Origin: Curtobacterium aurantiacum
Lineage (GTDB): Bacteria > Actinomycetota > Actinomycetes > Actinomycetales > Microbacteriaceae
Assembly (NCBI RefSeq): GCF_018598555.1
Contig: NZ_JAHEWN010000012.1
Coordinates: forward strand, 57,675 to 121,674
Direction of reading: 5' to 3'
DNA length: 64,000 nucleotides
Position numbers and translations under genes: made by a program. This document shows, piece by piece, positions 16,231-25,724 of the stretch. A model generated the notes under the pieces. It had not been told where the DNA came from. It saw only the letters and a program-made list of their open reading frames with translations, and did not search any database. How positions within the stretch are numbered: the first letter of the stretch is position 1; each line of letters opens with the position of its first letter.

Positions 16231-17850
16231 TCAGCGGTCGATCCAGGCGGTGCCGAACCAGGGCGTCGAGACCGGGGTCGTCCGGATGCCGTGCACGGCC
16301 GAGCGCACCAGGAAGTGGTTCTGCTGGTCGTACAGGGGGAGCACGGTGTCGCTCGCCAGGATCGCCTTCTGCGCCTGCTCGTACAGGTCGGCGCGCTCGT
16401 CGGCGTCCGACGTGCGGGCAGCCTGCTCGAGCAGCCGGTCGAGCGCGGGGTCGTCGAGCTGGGCGAGGTTGGCGAAGTAGCCGGACGGTGCCGGTTCGAT
16501 GCTCGCGCTGTCGTACAGGATGCGCAGGACGTCGGGGCCGACCTTCGTGTACGGGGCGCTGACGACGTCGTACTCGTTCGCCGCGAGGGCCGCGTACCAG
16601 CTGGAGAGGTCGAGCTCGTCGAGCACCACCTTGAACCCGACGGCCTTCTCGGACGCCTGGATCTGCTGGAACAGGCTGCGCTCGGCCGGCACCGACTGGT
16701 TCGTCGAGACGGGGAACGTCACGGTGAGCTGCTGGCCGTCCTTCTCGCGGATGCCGTCCGAGCCGACCTTCCACCCGGCGTCGTCCAGGAGCTGCTTCGC
16801 CTTGGTGGGGGAGTAGTCGAACCGGCTCTTCTCCGAGTACGCGAGCGGCTCAGCGCTCGAGAGTGCCGAGTACGAGCGCTTCGCGGTGCCGAGGAACAGC
16901 GACTGCAGGCCGGGGTCGATCTCGGCGCCGGCGATGAAGGCCTGGCGCACCGCCTGGTCGCGGAACACGCCGTGACCGGAGTTCAGCTCGAGCCGGTTCG
17001 ACGCACCGGGACGCGGGGCGTCCAGGTCGCGGATCGTGCCCTTCGCCGACGCGGCCTTGAGCTGGTCGGGCTGGGCGTTGTCGATGACGTCGACCTGACC
17101 CGACTGCAGCGCGGCGTAGCGCGACGTCGAGTCCGGCAGGAACCGCCACGTGATGCCGGACAGGCGCGGCTTCGTCGTTCCCCAGTAGTCGGTGTTCTTC
17201 GTCAGGGTGACGCGGTCGCCGTGCTTCCAGCCGGTGACCTCGAAGGGGCCGGTGCCGACGGGGGACTCGCAGTTCGTCGCCTGCTTCCGTTCGAGCGCCT
17301 TCGGGGACTCCATGCCCACCCAGGGCTGCGAGAAGGACTCGAGCAGCGCGCTGTCCGGCCGGCTCAGCGTCAGCGTGACGGTGTGCTCGTCGGTGGCGGT
17401 CGCCTTCGTGATGGACTGCAGCGCCAGGTAGCCGGTGCTCGAAGCGGTGGCCGGGTCCTGCACGTGCGCGATGTTCGCCACGACCGCGGCGGCGTCGAAC
17501 GGGGTGCCGTCGGTGAACGAGACGTCGTCACGCAGGGTGAACGTCAGGGTCTTCCCGTCGTCGCTCGTGGTCCACTTCGTCGCGAGTTCGGGTGTCGGCT
17601 TGCCGTCCTCGAGCCCGACGAGCTCCTCGATGTACTGCGTCGCCAGGAGCGCCTGCGGGTAGTTGCCGCCGACGTGCGGGTCGAGGCAGGTCGGTTCGGC
17701 GTCGCCGGAGGCGTAGGTGAGCGTCCCGCCCGCGACCGGGGTGCTGCTCCCGGTGCTCGTGCCCGGTCCGCTGCAGGCAGCCAGGACGAGCAGGACCGCC
17801 GAGGCGCCCGCGACTGCGGTGAGGGTTTTCTGTACTGAGTCCAAGATCAT
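16231..17850 (-). CDS. Extracellular solute-binding lipoprotein, SBP_bac_5 family
   Basis: 539-residue binding protein of the importer. The lipobox VLAAC has Cys26, so it should be lipid-anchored on the outer face of the membrane. The family 5 domain spans about 60-460 (TWRFLPDSTSRYAALQSGQVDVI is the typical core). There is no Shine-Dalgarno sequence: a TAGACT -10-like hexamer ends nine bases before the ATG, which suggests a leaderless or nearly leaderless mRNA. It heads a four-gene operon and is divergent from a TetR gene that may control it. Substrate unknown; relatives bind oligopeptides, nickel chelates or opines. Confidence 0.88.
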   Translation of the reverse strand: MILDSVQKTLTAVAGASAVLLVLAACSGPGTSTGSSTPVAGGTLTYASGDAEPTCLDPHVGGNYPQALLATQYIEELVGLEDGKPTPELATKWTTSDDGKTLTFTLRDDVSFTDGTPFDAAAVVANIAHVQDPATASSTGYLALQSITKATATDEHTVTLTLSRPDSALLESFSQPWVGMESPKALERKQATNCESPVGTGPFEVTGWKHGDRVTLTKNTDYWGTTKPRLSGITWRFLPDSTSRYAALQSGQVDVIDNAQPDQLKAASAKGTIRDLDAPRPGASNRLELNSGHGVFRDQAVRQAFIAGAEIDPGLQSLFLGTAKRSYSALSSAEPLAYSEKSRFDYSPTKAKQLLDDAGWKVGSDGIREKDGQQLTVTFPVSTNQSVPAERSLFQQIQASEKAVGFKVVLDELDLSSWYAALAANEYDVVSAPYTKVGPDVLRILYDSASIEPAPSGYFANLAQLDDPALDRLLEQAARTSDADERADLYEQAQKAILASDTVLPLYDQQNHFLVRSAVHGIRTTPVSTPWFGTAWIDR

Positions 17851-17859
17851 GGCTGACCG

Positions 17860-17875
17860 AGTCTAGCGGTTTACT
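17860..17875. promoter_or_regulatory. Overlapping -10 elements of divergent SBP operon and TetR gene
   Basis: TAGACT on the minus strand (17865 to 17860) is placed for the SBP gene and TTTACT on the plus strand (17870-17875) for the TetR gene. Both sit 7-9 bases before an ATG with no ribosome site, as in leaderless genes. The intergenic gap is only 32 bases, so a regulator bound here would affect both. Confidence 0.45.
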
Positions 17876-17882
17876 GGGGCCC

Positions 17883-18482
17883 ATGGACGAACCGATCCGC
17901 CGCGGTGGCCGCCCCCGACGCTCGAGCGCCGAGGTGCTCGCGGACGCCGCCGCCGAGCTGTTCCTCGAGCAGGGGTACGGACGCACCACGGTCGACCAGA
18001 TCGCCGCCCGCGCCGGGGTCAGCCGCGCGACGTTCTTCAACTACTTCCCGGCGAAGGCCGACGTGATGTGGCTCGAGCTCGACGCCGCCGTGGCCGGGCT
18101 GCCCGGGTACCTCGCCGCCTCGACCGAGCCGAGCGTCGTTCGGGCCGTCGAACAGGCGCTCCTCGCCGCCGCCCGGGCCCACGACCCCGAGCGGGTGCCG
18201 TGGGCAGTGGCGCAGGCCGAGGTGATGGGGATCGGGCCGGAGCTGGTGGCGGGCGTCGCGGTGCGGGTGACGGCGCAGCACGAGGCCGTCGCGGCGTTCG
18301 TCGCGGGCCGCACGGGGGAGCAGCCGCGCTCGATCTGGCCGCAGACGGTGTCCGGCGCGATGCTCGGGGCCGCCGCCGCCGCGTTCGGGGTGTGGGTGAC
18401 CGACGGGGTCGGCCGCCGTGCGCTCGTCGAGTACGTCGCGGCAGCGCTCACCCCGGTGGTCGCGGGCCTCGACGCCCGCTGA
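17883..18482 (+). CDS. TetR-family regulator divergent from ABC importer
   Basis: 199-residue TetR/AcrR regulator. The HTH occupies about residues 15-60 (LFLEQGYGRTTVDQIAARAG, then VSRATFFNYFPAKADVM). The C-terminal domain is unassigned. No ribosome site is present; a TTTACT hexamer seven bases upstream suggests a leaderless transcript. Position next to the importer operon suggests it represses that operon or itself. The signal is unknown. Confidence 0.9.
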   Translation: MDEPIRRGGRPRRSSAEVLADAAAELFLEQGYGRTTVDQIAARAGVSRATFFNYFPAKADVMWLELDAAVAGLPGYLAASTEPSVVRAVEQALLAAARAHDPERVPWAVAQAEVMGIGPELVAGVAVRVTAQHEAVAAFVAGRTGEQPRSIWPQTVSGAMLGAAAAAFGVWVTDGVGRRALVEYVAAALTPVVAGLDAR

Positions 18483-18784
18483 CGCGCCGGCGTCTTCGCA
18501 GGACGCCGCCTCGTCAGCGAGACGCCGCCGAATAAGGCGGCGTCTCGAGCACGTGGCGACGTCTTGCTGACACGCCGGCGTCCCCCGAGCCGCGTGCGGG
18601 GCGGTGGACGTGACGGGCGGCGGACGGGAGGCCCGTGGCGGCCTGGCACCGCGCCTCCCGTCCGCCGGTCGGTCGCTCACAGAACACGCCGTCGTCTTCT
18701 CGCGACGCCGCCTCGCCGACGAGACGCCGCCGGATGCGGCGGCGTCGCGGGCACGTGGCGGCGTCAGACCAACACGCCGGCGTC
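18482..18784. repeat. Two ~100-bp imperfect direct repeats flanking a GGAGGCCCG palindrome
   Basis: Copy 1 (18482-18582) and copy 2 (18686-18784) align over most of their length; shared blocks include GACGCCGCCTCG, GAGACGCCGCCG, GGCGGCGTC, GCACGTGGCG and ACACGCCGGCGTC. Each copy contains an internal inverted repeat GACGCCGCC...GGCGGCGTC. The 103 bases between hold the palindrome at 18619-18666. This fills the whole 344-base gap between convergent TetR and CDF genes; no ORF with a start signal is seen. Confidence 0.75.
18619..18666. repeat. GGAGGCCCG-family palindrome between direct repeats
   Basis: GGCGGACGGGAGGC pairs exactly with GCCTCCCGTCCGCC, with a 20-base interior starting CCGTGGCGG. 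It shares 18 bases with the left arm at 5911-5960. Confidence 0.75.
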
Positions 18785-18826
18785 TTGCGACACGGACCCC
18801 GCCGCCGGCACCCACCCAGTCGACGC

Positions 18827-19849
18827 TCACTCCGTGCGCAGGGTCCCCGCACCACCGGACGCCACGTCCGAGGCCGTGCCGTCCCGCACGACCTCGGGCA
18901 CGTCGCCGTCGGTCGGCACCAGGGACTCGTCGCCCGGGTAGCTCAGGGTGAGGACGGCCTCCTCGATGTAGGGGCTGTCCTCGAGCGACTGCTCCACCTC
19001 GCGCAACCGCACCGCGACGTGCGCCTCGGTCTCGTTGCCGGTCAGGTCGACGGCCGCGACGAGGTACACCCGCGACGGCCCGACGAACTCCAGGTGCAGG
19101 TAGGTGACCCGCTCGACCTGCGGCCGGCCCAGCAGCTCGACGAGGACCGCGTTCTCGAGCTCGGGGGACGTGCTCTCGCCGAGCAGGAACCGGCGGTTGC
19201 GGTCGATCAGGACGATCGCGACGACGCCGAGCAGCACACCGATCGCGATGGAGCCGAGCGCGTCGAAGACCGCGAGCCCCGTGACCTGGTGCAGGAACAC
19301 CCCGAGGAACGCCACGACCAGGCCGATCAGCGCCGCGGCGTCCTCGGCGAACACCGCACGGAGCGTCGGGTTCGACGACTGCAGCACGTGCCGCAGCACC
19401 GGCACCCTCCGCTTGGTCGCGGCACCGTGCGCCTGCCGGTACGCCTGCAGGAAGCTCGTGCCCTCGAGCAGGAACGCGACCCCGAGCACGACGTAGTTGA
19501 GCACGACGTCCTCGGCCGGTCCGGTGTCGCCGAACTCCGAGATGCCGTGGTAGATCGAGACGATCGCGCCCGCCGTGAACAGGCCGAACGCGGCGAACAT
19601 CGACCAGATGTAGGTCTCGCGTCCGTACCCGAGCGGGTGCGCGATGTCCCGCTGCTTGCCTCCCCGTCGTTCGGCGACGAGCAGGAACACCTCGTTGCCG
19701 GTGTCCGCCCACGAGTGCGCCGCCTCGGCCACCATCGAGGCCGAACCCGAGACGAGCGAGGCGATCGTCTTCGCGATCGCGACGAGCAGGTTCGCCCCGA
19801 ACGCGATCAGGACGGTGACGAGTGACTCGGGGCGTTCTGCTGCGGGCAT
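18827..19849 (-). CDS. Cation diffusion facilitator transporter (SLC30A9/ZNT9-like)
   Basis: 340-residue membrane protein of the CDF family with about six spans and a C-terminal cytoplasmic domain. HSWAD (His45, Asp49) matches the metal site in span 2, and HPLGYGRE is the typical loop. In the second site FAEDAAALIG has Glu169-Asp170 and lacks the His of the usual HxxxD pair, as in ZNT9-like members. It probably exports Zn or another divalent metal by proton exchange; metal choice is uncertain. It ends with a Ser/Ala/Gly tail. Its start lies about 25 bases before the ileS promoter region on the other strand. Confidence 0.88.
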   Translation of the reverse strand: MPAAERPESLVTVLIAFGANLLVAIAKTIASLVSGSASMVAEAAHSWADTGNEVFLLVAERRGGKQRDIAHPLGYGRETYIWSMFAAFGLFTAGAIVSIYHGISEFGDTGPAEDVVLNYVVLGVAFLLEGTSFLQAYRQAHGAATKRRVPVLRHVLQSSNPTLRAVFAEDAAALIGLVVAFLGVFLHQVTGLAVFDALGSIAIGVLLGVVAIVLIDRNRRFLLGESTSPELENAVLVELLGRPQVERVTYLHLEFVGPSRVYLVAAVDLTGNETEAHVAVRLREVEQSLEDSPYIEEAVLTLSYPGDESLVPTDGDVPEVVRDGTASDVASGGAGTLRTE

Positions 19850-19878
19850 CGCTCAAGCATGCTCCCGTCCGGTAAAGT

Positions 19879-20094
19879 CGTCTTCCAAGAGCGTCGATCC
19901 GGCCATCACCGGGGAGCTTCCGGAAGAACGCGGAGCGCACCAGCGCCTCCGTCAGTAGAACCGGGCGGGTTCGGGACCGTCACCACCCCCGACACAGAGT
20001 GGTCGCACAGCGCACGTTGGGCGGCAAACGAGGTGGTACCGCGGAACCTGCTTTTCGTCCTCGTGGAGATCGAGCGAACCCACAAGGAGTCCCG
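19879..20094 (+). promoter_or_regulatory. Isoleucine T-box riboswitch (actinobacterial, translational type) before ileS
   Basis: The leader has the signatures of the actinobacterial ileS T-box: specifier codon ATC at 19905-19907 in GCCATCACCGGGGAGC, AGTAGAACCG at 19954-19963, and the T-box AGGTGGTACCGCGG at 20031-20044 that pairs with the uncharged tRNA-Ile end. Stem I is very short. A TAAAGT -10 candidate is at 19873-19878. The ribosome site AAGGAG is near the 3' end and no T-run terminator is seen, so control of translation initiation, as shown for mycobacterial ileS, is expected. Uncharged tRNA-Ile should raise IleRS synthesis. Confidence 0.9.
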
Positions 20095-23000
20095 GTGCCG
20101 TACCCGTTGAACGCCGATGCCGATGGCGTCGTCCCCTCGCCGAGCTTCCCCGCCGTCGAGCGGGGCATCCTCGCCTTCTGGAAGCGCGACGACACGTTCC
20201 AGGCGTCCATCGACGCGCGACAGGGCTGCCCGGAGTGGACCTTCTACGACGGCCCGCCCTTCGCCAACGGCCTGCCGCACTACGGGCACCTGCTGACCGG
20301 CTACGCCAAGGACGTCTTCCCGCGCTACCAGACCATGCGCGGCAAGCAGGTGCACCGCCGCTTCGGCTGGGACACCCACGGCCTGCCCGCCGAGCTCGAG
20401 GCGATGCGCCAGCTCGGCATCACCGAGAAGCACGAGATCGACGCGATGGGCATCGACGTCTTCAACGCCGCCGCCAAGAAGTCCGTGCTGCAGTACACCG
20501 ACGAATGGCAGGAGTACGTCACCCGCCAGGCGCGCTGGGTCGACTTCGAGGACGACTACAAGACCCTCGACGTCACCTTCATGGAGAGCGTGCTCTGGGC
20601 GTGGAAGCAGCTCTGGGACAAGGGCCTGGCGTACGAGGGCTTCCGGGTCCTGCCGTACTGCTGGAACGACCAGACGCCGCTGTCCAACCACGAGCTGCGC
20701 ATGGACGACGACGTCTACAAGATGCGCCAGGACCAGTCCGTCACGGTGGCGTTCCCGCTGCACGGCGACCGCGCTGCGGCGCTCGACCTGACCGGTGTGC
20801 GGGCGCTCGCCTGGACGACGACCCCATGGACCCTGCCGACGAACGCCGCGTTGGCAGTCGGACCGGCGATCGCGTACGCGGTCGTCCCGGCCGGGCCTGG
20901 AGGCGCGGCTGACGGTGCCGACGCCGGGTCCGTCTCCTACCTGCTCGCGTCCGACACCGTGGCCGCGCACGCGAAGGAGCTCGGTTACGCCTCGGGTGAC
21001 GAGGCGCTCGCCGCCGTCGCTCGCACGCTGACGGGCGCCGAGCTCGACGGCGTCGAGTACGAGCGCCTGTTCGACTTCCTGGCCGACGCCGAAGGCTACG
21101 AGAACGCGTGGCGTGTGCTGGTCGCCGAGTACGTCGAGACCGGTGAGGGCACCGGCATCGTGCACCAGGCCCCGGCCTACGGTGCCGACGACCAAGAGGT
21201 CTGCGCCGCCGCCGGCATCCCCGTCGTGCTGTCCCTCGACGAGGGCGGCGTCTTCACGTCGCAGTTCGGCGAGGTCGCCGGCATGCTCTGGTCGGACGCG
21301 AACAAGCCGCTGACGAAGGCCGTCCGCGACGCCGGGCGACTGCTCCGCCAGGCGTCCTACGAGCACAGCTACCCGCACTGCTGGCGGTGCCGGAAGCCCC
21401 TCATCTACAAGGCCGTCTCGTCGTGGTTCGTCCGCGTCACCGAACTCCGCGACCGCATGGGCCAGCTCAACCAGGACATCAACTGGGTGCCGGACAACGT
21501 CAAGGACGGCCAGTTCGGCAAGTGGGTCGGCAACGCCATCGACTGGTCGGTCTCGCGCAACCGCTACTTCGGCACGCCGATCCCGGTGTGGCAGTCCGAC
21601 GACCCCGAGTACCCGCGCACCGACGTCTACGGCTCGCTCGCCGACATCGAGCGCGACTTCGGTCGCCTGCCGGTGAACGCCGAGGGCGAAGTGGACCTGC
21701 ACCGCCCGTTCATCGACGACCTGACGCGGCCGAACCCCGACGACCCCACGGGCGGGTCGACGATGCGCCGGATCACCGACGTGTTCGACGTGTGGTTCGA
21801 CTCCGGCTCGATGCCGTACGCCCAGGTGCACTACCCGTTCGAGAACCGGGAGTGGTTCGAGTCGCACAGCCCGGCCGACTTCATCGTCGAGTACATCGGG
21901 CAGACGCGTGGCTGGTTCTACGTCATGCACGTGCTCTCCACCGCGCTGTTCGACCGGCCGGCGTTCCAGAACGTCATCAGCCACGGCATCGTCCTCGGCT
22001 CGGACGGCCAGAAGATGTCGAAGTCGCTCCGGAACTACCCGGACGTGTCCGAGGTCTTCGACCGCGACGGCGCCGACGCCATGCGCTGGTTCCTGATGTC
22101 CTCGTCGGTGATCCGCGGCGGCAACCTCGTCGTCACCGAAGAGGGCATCCGCCAGGGCGTCCGCGAGTTCATGCTGCCGCTGTGGTCGACGTACTACTTC
22201 TTCACCCTGTACGCGAACGCCTCGGGTCCCGACGGCTACCGGGCCGAGCGCCGGACCGACTCGACCGACGTGCTCGACCGGTACCTGCTGGCGAAGACCC
22301 GGGTGCTCGTCACCGACGTCCGGGCGCACCTCGACGCGCTCGACACCCCGCTCGCGGCCCAGGCCGTCCGCGACTTCGCCGACGTGCTGACGAACTGGTA
22401 CGTCCGCCGCTCGCGTGACAAGTTCTGGACCGGGGCCGACGCGGACGCCGGTGCCGAGACCCGTGCGGCGTTCGACACGCTGTACACCGTGCTCGAGACC
22501 CTGACCCGGGTCGCCGCACCGCTCGCGCCGCTCGTCACCGAGGAGATCTGGAAGGGCCTGACCGGTGGGCGCAGCGTCCACCTGACGGACTTCCCGGACC
22601 CCGACGAGTTCCCCGCCGACGACGCCCTCGTCGACGCGATGGACCGCGTGCGCGACGTCGCCTCGAAGGGCCTGGCGCTCCGCAAGGCCACCGGCAAGCG
22701 CGTCCGGCTGCCCCTCGCCACGCTGACCCTGGTGGTGCCGGACCCGGCCGCGGTCGAACCGTTCGCCGACATCCTGCGCGACGAGCTCAACGTCAAGCGC
22801 GTGGTGCTCGAGACGCAGGCCGAGGAGTCGCTGGCGCAGTACGGCATCGAGCGGAAGCTCACCGTGAACGCCCGCGTCGCCGGCCCCCGCATCGGCAAGC
22901 AGGTGCAGCAGGTGATCCCGGCCGCCAAGAAGGGCGACTGGACCGCGACCGACTCCGGCGTGACCGTCGGCGGCGTCGACCTGATCGAGGGCGAGTACTC

Positions 23001-23352
23001 GCTCGACCTCACCGTGGCCGACGCCTCGGTGGCCGTGGCGTTCCTCGACGAGGGCGGCTTCGTCGTGCTCGACACCGTGACGACGCCCGAGCTCGAGGCC
23101 GAGGGGCTCGCCCGTGACGTCGTCCGCGCCGTCCAGCAGGCCCGCCGCGACGCCGACCTCGACGTCAGCGACCGCATCGCCCTGACCCTCCGGGTGGACG
23201 ACACGGCCGACGGCGCGGTCCGCGCGCACCAGGAGCTCATCGCCGGGGAGACCCTGGCGACGAGCGTCGAGATCGTGCCCCTCGGGGCGGACGACACCAC
23301 CACCGACGTCGGTGACGGTGCGAAGGTATCCGTGGAGGTAGCACGCGCATGA
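20095..23352 (+). CDS. ileS: Isoleucine--tRNA ligase, IleRS2 (eukaryote-like) type
   Basis: Charges tRNA-Ile in the cytoplasm. 1085 residues with HYGH at 62-65 (class I HIGH) and KMSKS at 640-644. Signatures [16 protein letters not shown] and [12 protein letters not shown], plus length above 1000, mark the IleS2 type found in eukaryotes and some bacteria. The CP1 editing domain follows, with [15 protein letters not shown]. The start is GTG with AAGGAG eight bases upstream, at the end of the T-box leader. An insertion [14 protein letters not shown] near residue 265 has DNA similar to the dispersed palindrome arm. folC overlaps by four bases. Confidence 0.96.
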   Translation: MPYPLNADADGVVPSPSFPAVERGILAFWKRDDTFQASIDARQGCPEWTFYDGPPFANGLPHYGHLLTGYAKDVFPRYQTMRGKQVHRRFGWDTHGLPAELEAMRQLGITEKHEIDAMGIDVFNAAAKKSVLQYTDEWQEYVTRQARWVDFEDDYKTLDVTFMESVLWAWKQLWDKGLAYEGFRVLPYCWNDQTPLSNHELRMDDDVYKMRQDQSVTVAFPLHGDRAAALDLTGVRALAWTTTPWTLPTNAALAVGPAIAYAVVPAGPGGAADGADAGSVSYLLASDTVAAHAKELGYASGDEALAAVARTLTGAELDGVEYERLFDFLADAEGYENAWRVLVAEYVETGEGTGIVHQAPAYGADDQEVCAAAGIPVVLSLDEGGVFTSQFGEVAGMLWSDANKPLTKAVRDAGRLLRQASYEHSYPHCWRCRKPLIYKAVSSWFVRVTELRDRMGQLNQDINWVPDNVKDGQFGKWVGNAIDWSVSRNRYFGTPIPVWQSDDPEYPRTDVYGSLADIERDFGRLPVNAEGEVDLHRPFIDDLTRPNPDDPTGGSTMRRITDVFDVWFDSGSMPYAQVHYPFENREWFESHSPADFIVEYIGQTRGWFYVMHVLSTALFDRPAFQNVISHGIVLGSDGQKMSKSLRNYPDVSEVFDRDGADAMRWFLMSSSVIRGGNLVVTEEGIRQGVREFMLPLWSTYYFFTLYANASGPDGYRAERRTDSTDVLDRYLLAKTRVLVTDVRAHLDALDTPLAAQAVRDFADVLTNWYVRRSRDKFWTGADADAGAETRAAFDTLYTVLETLTRVAAPLAPLVTEEIWKGLTGGRSVHLTDFPDPDEFPADDALVDAMDRVRDVASKGLALRKATGKRVRLPLATLTLVVPDPAAVEPFADILRDELNVKRVVLETQAEESLAQYGIERKLTVNARVAGPRIGKQVQQVIPAAKKGDWTATDSGVTVGGVDLIEGEYSLDLTVADASVAVAFLDEGGFVVLDTVTTPELEAEGLARDVVRAVQQARRDADLDVSDRIALTLRVDDTADGAVRAHQELIAGETLATSVEIVPLGADDTTTDVGDGAKVSVEVARA

Positions 23353-24842
23353 GTGACGACGACCAGTACGACGACCACGAGGCGAACGAGGAGTTCGTCG
23401 GACACGACGACCTGGACGGTCGCGACGAGGACGGCATCCGGATCCCGGTCGGCCCCTCCGGAGACGGTCCTGCCGATGCCGTGCCCTACGGCGGCGACGA
23501 CGACGAGGTCCGCCGCGTCGAGGCCGCCCTGTACGCCCGCATCGGCGAACAGGCCCCCGAGCGCCGGCTGACCGCCACCCGCCGCGCCGTCGAGCTGCTC
23601 GGCGACCCGCACCTGGCGTACCCGGTGATCCACGTGACGGGGACGAACGGCAAGACGTCGACCGCGCGGACCATCGAGAGCATCGTCCGGGCCCACGGTC
23701 TGCGCACCGGCCTGATGACGAGCCCGCACCTGGTGTCCATCCGGGAGCGCATCGTCGTCGACGGCCAGCCGATCGCGGCCGACCGGTTCGTCGAGAACTG
23801 GGACGACATCGCCCCGGTGCTCGAGATCACCGACCGCGAGCTCGCCGACAAGGGCGAACCCCCGCTGACGTTCTTCGAGGCGCTCACCGTGCTCGCGCTG
23901 GCGTGCTTCGCCGAGGCCCCCGTCGACGTCGCCGTGATCGAGGTCGGGATGGGCGGCGAGTGGGACTCCACCAACGTCGTGCAGAGCCAGGTGTCGGTGT
24001 TCACGCCGATCGCCATCGACCACGCGAAGCAGCTCGGAGCCACGGTCGCCGAGATCGCCCGCACCAAGTCGGGGATCGTGAAGCCGTCGTCCGCCGTGGT
24101 GTCGAGCCGGCAGGTCCCCGAGGCCCTCGCCGAACTCGAGCGCGCGGCCGAGCTCACCGAGTCCACCCTGGCCGTCGAAGGGACGGGATTCAGGGTCGTC
24201 GACGTCACCCCGGCCGTGGGCGGACAGCTCATCACCGTGCAGGGCATCGCCGGCCGCTACGACGACCTGTTCCTGCCGCTGTTCGGCCGGCACCAGGCCG
24301 ACAACGCCGCCGTGGCCATCGCAGCGGTCGAGTCGTTCCTCGGCCGCGGGGCCCAGGCCCTCGACGAGGACGTCCTGTCCGAGGGCATCGCCGGCACGAC
24401 CAGCCCCGGTCGCCTGCAGCCCATCGCGACCGACCCGACCGTCGTCGTCGACGCCGCGCACAACCCGCACGGTGCGAAGGCCCTCGCCGAGGCGCTGCCG
24501 GTGGCCTTCCCGTCGGAGCACGTCGTCGGCGTCGTCGGGATCCTCGGCGACAAGGACGCCCGCGGGTTCATCCGCGCGCTCAAGGACACCGTCGCCATCT
24601 TCGTCGTCACGCAGCCGCCGGGGGACCGCGCACTCGACGCGGACGAGTTCGCCCGGGTCGTCATCGACGAGGTCGGCGTCGACCGGGTCGTGGTCGAGCC
24701 GGCGCTGGCGTCCGCCCTGCAGCAGGCACGCGACCTGGCCGACGAGGCCGACGCCGAGGACGCCCTCGTGCTCGTCGCGGGCTCCATCGTGATGGTGGGC
24801 GCGGTCATGGACCTCGTGCACCGGGAAGGCGAGGCGAAGTGA
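23349..24842 (+). CDS. folC: Folylpolyglutamate synthase / dihydrofolate synthase
   Basis: Adds glutamate to dihydropteroate and folates. 497 residues: an acidic N-terminal extension of about 50 residues (many Asp/Glu), the Mur-ligase ATP loop GTNGKT at 98-103, the folate-loop segment [25 protein letters not shown], and C-terminal DAAHNPHGA. The ATG overlaps the ileS stop in ATGA, so it is translated with ileS and should be influenced by the same T-box. Confidence 0.95.
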   Translation: MSDDDQYDDHEANEEFVGHDDLDGRDEDGIRIPVGPSGDGPADAVPYGGDDDEVRRVEAALYARIGEQAPERRLTATRRAVELLGDPHLAYPVIHVTGTNGKTSTARTIESIVRAHGLRTGLMTSPHLVSIRERIVVDGQPIAADRFVENWDDIAPVLEITDRELADKGEPPLTFFEALTVLALACFAEAPVDVAVIEVGMGGEWDSTNVVQSQVSVFTPIAIDHAKQLGATVAEIARTKSGIVKPSSAVVSSRQVPEALAELERAAELTESTLAVEGTGFRVVDVTPAVGGQLITVQGIAGRYDDLFLPLFGRHQADNAAVAIAAVESFLGRGAQALDEDVLSEGIAGTTSPGRLQPIATDPTVVVDAAHNPHGAKALAEALPVAFPSEHVVGVVGILGDKDARGFIRALKDTVAIFVVTQPPGDRALDADEFARVVIDEVGVDRVVVEPALASALQQARDLADEADAEDALVLVAGSIVMVGAVMDLVHREGEAK

Positions 24843-25255
24843 CGGACGCACCCCGTGCCTCCCGGCCGGGACGCACACCGCGCACCCGGAAGCCGCGCCG
24901 CCCACGCGGGGCACAGGAGAGCCTGCTGTCGATCGCCCTGGTGCTCGAAGCGATCATGTTCTTCTTCCCGATGCTCGTCGTGTTCGGGAAGGGCACGCTG
25001 CCGCCCGCCGTGGCCTTCGGCGGCGGCATCGGCGCGATCATCGTCCTCGCAGCGGCCTCACGCCTGACGGGCAACCCGGCCGGTGTATGGTTCGGGTGGC
25101 TGCTGCAGGCGGCCATCCTCGCCACCGGGTTCATCGAACCGTTCATGTTCGCGGTCGCCGTGGTGTTCCTGGCGCTGTGGGTCTTCTGCTTCGTCAAGGG
25201 CGGTCAGCTCGACCGTCAGAACGCCGCGCGCCGAGCGGCCATGGGCGAGGACTGA
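24839..25255 (+). CDS. DUF4233 membrane protein
   Basis: 138-residue protein with a basic N-terminus and four predicted membrane spans between about 30 and 120 (for example LVLEAIMFFFPMLVVFG and LLQAAILATGFIEPFMFAVAV). It is the DUF4233 protein usually found between folC and ndk in actinobacteria; function unknown. The GTG start overlaps the folC stop by four bases. The N-terminal segment APRASRPGRTPRT is probably disordered. Confidence 0.88.
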   Translation: MTDAPRASRPGRTPRTRKPRRPRGAQESLLSIALVLEAIMFFFPMLVVFGKGTLPPAVAFGGGIGAIIVLAAASRLTGNPAGVWFGWLLQAAILATGFIEPFMFAVAVVFLALWVFCFVKGGQLDRQNAARRAAMGED

Positions 25256-25290
25256 CCACCACATTCGACCCCGAACACAGGGAGTACTGC

Positions 25291-25710
25291 GTGTCCGACT
25301 TCGAAGAGACCCTCGTCCTCGTCAAGCCCGACGGCGTCGCCCGCCAGCTCACCGGTGAGATCCTCCGCCGGATCGAGGCCAAGGGCTACGAGCTCGTCGA
25401 CCTGAAGATGCTCACCGCGCCGCGGGACCTGCTCGACGCGCACTACGAGGAGCACCAGGGCAAGCCGTTCTTCGAGCCGCTCGTCGAGTTCATGCAGTCC
25501 GGCCCGGTCGTCGCCGTGCGCGTCGCCGGCAACGGTGCGATCGCGGGCTTCCGCTCGCTCGCCGGCACCACCGACCCGACCTCCGCCGCGCCCGGCACCA
25601 TCCGTGGTGACCTCGGCCGCGACTGGGGCCTCAAGGTGCAGCAGAACCTGGTCCACGGTTCGGACAGCCCCGAGTCGGCCGCGCGCGAGCTCGCGCTCTG
25701 GTTCGCCTGA
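25291..25710 (+). CDS. ndk: Nucleoside diphosphate kinase
   Basis: Transfers the gamma-phosphate of ATP to NDPs in the cytoplasm through phospho-histidine. 139 residues, the normal length. KPDGVARQL is the N-terminal signature and His122 in NLVHGSDSPESA is the catalytic residue. GTG start with AGGGAG six bases upstream. It follows DUF4233 by 35 bases and is probably in the ileS-folC transcript. Confidence 0.96.
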   Translation: MSDFEETLVLVKPDGVARQLTGEILRRIEAKGYELVDLKMLTAPRDLLDAHYEEHQGKPFFEPLVEFMQSGPVVAVRVAGNGAIAGFRSLAGTTDPTSAAPGTIRGDLGRDWGLKVQQNLVHGSDSPESAARELALWFA

Positions 25711-25724
25711 GCGACGGGGACGAC

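Noticed and set aside
18482..18784. Possible CRISPR array or IS remnant
   Set aside because: Only two repeat copies, no regular spacers, no cas genes, no transposase and no terminal inverted repeats.
19906..23229. Long open frame antisense to ileS (over 1100 codons)
   Set aside because: Composition is Val/Arg/Gly-rich low complexity, no ribosome site, and it fully shadows a certain gene.
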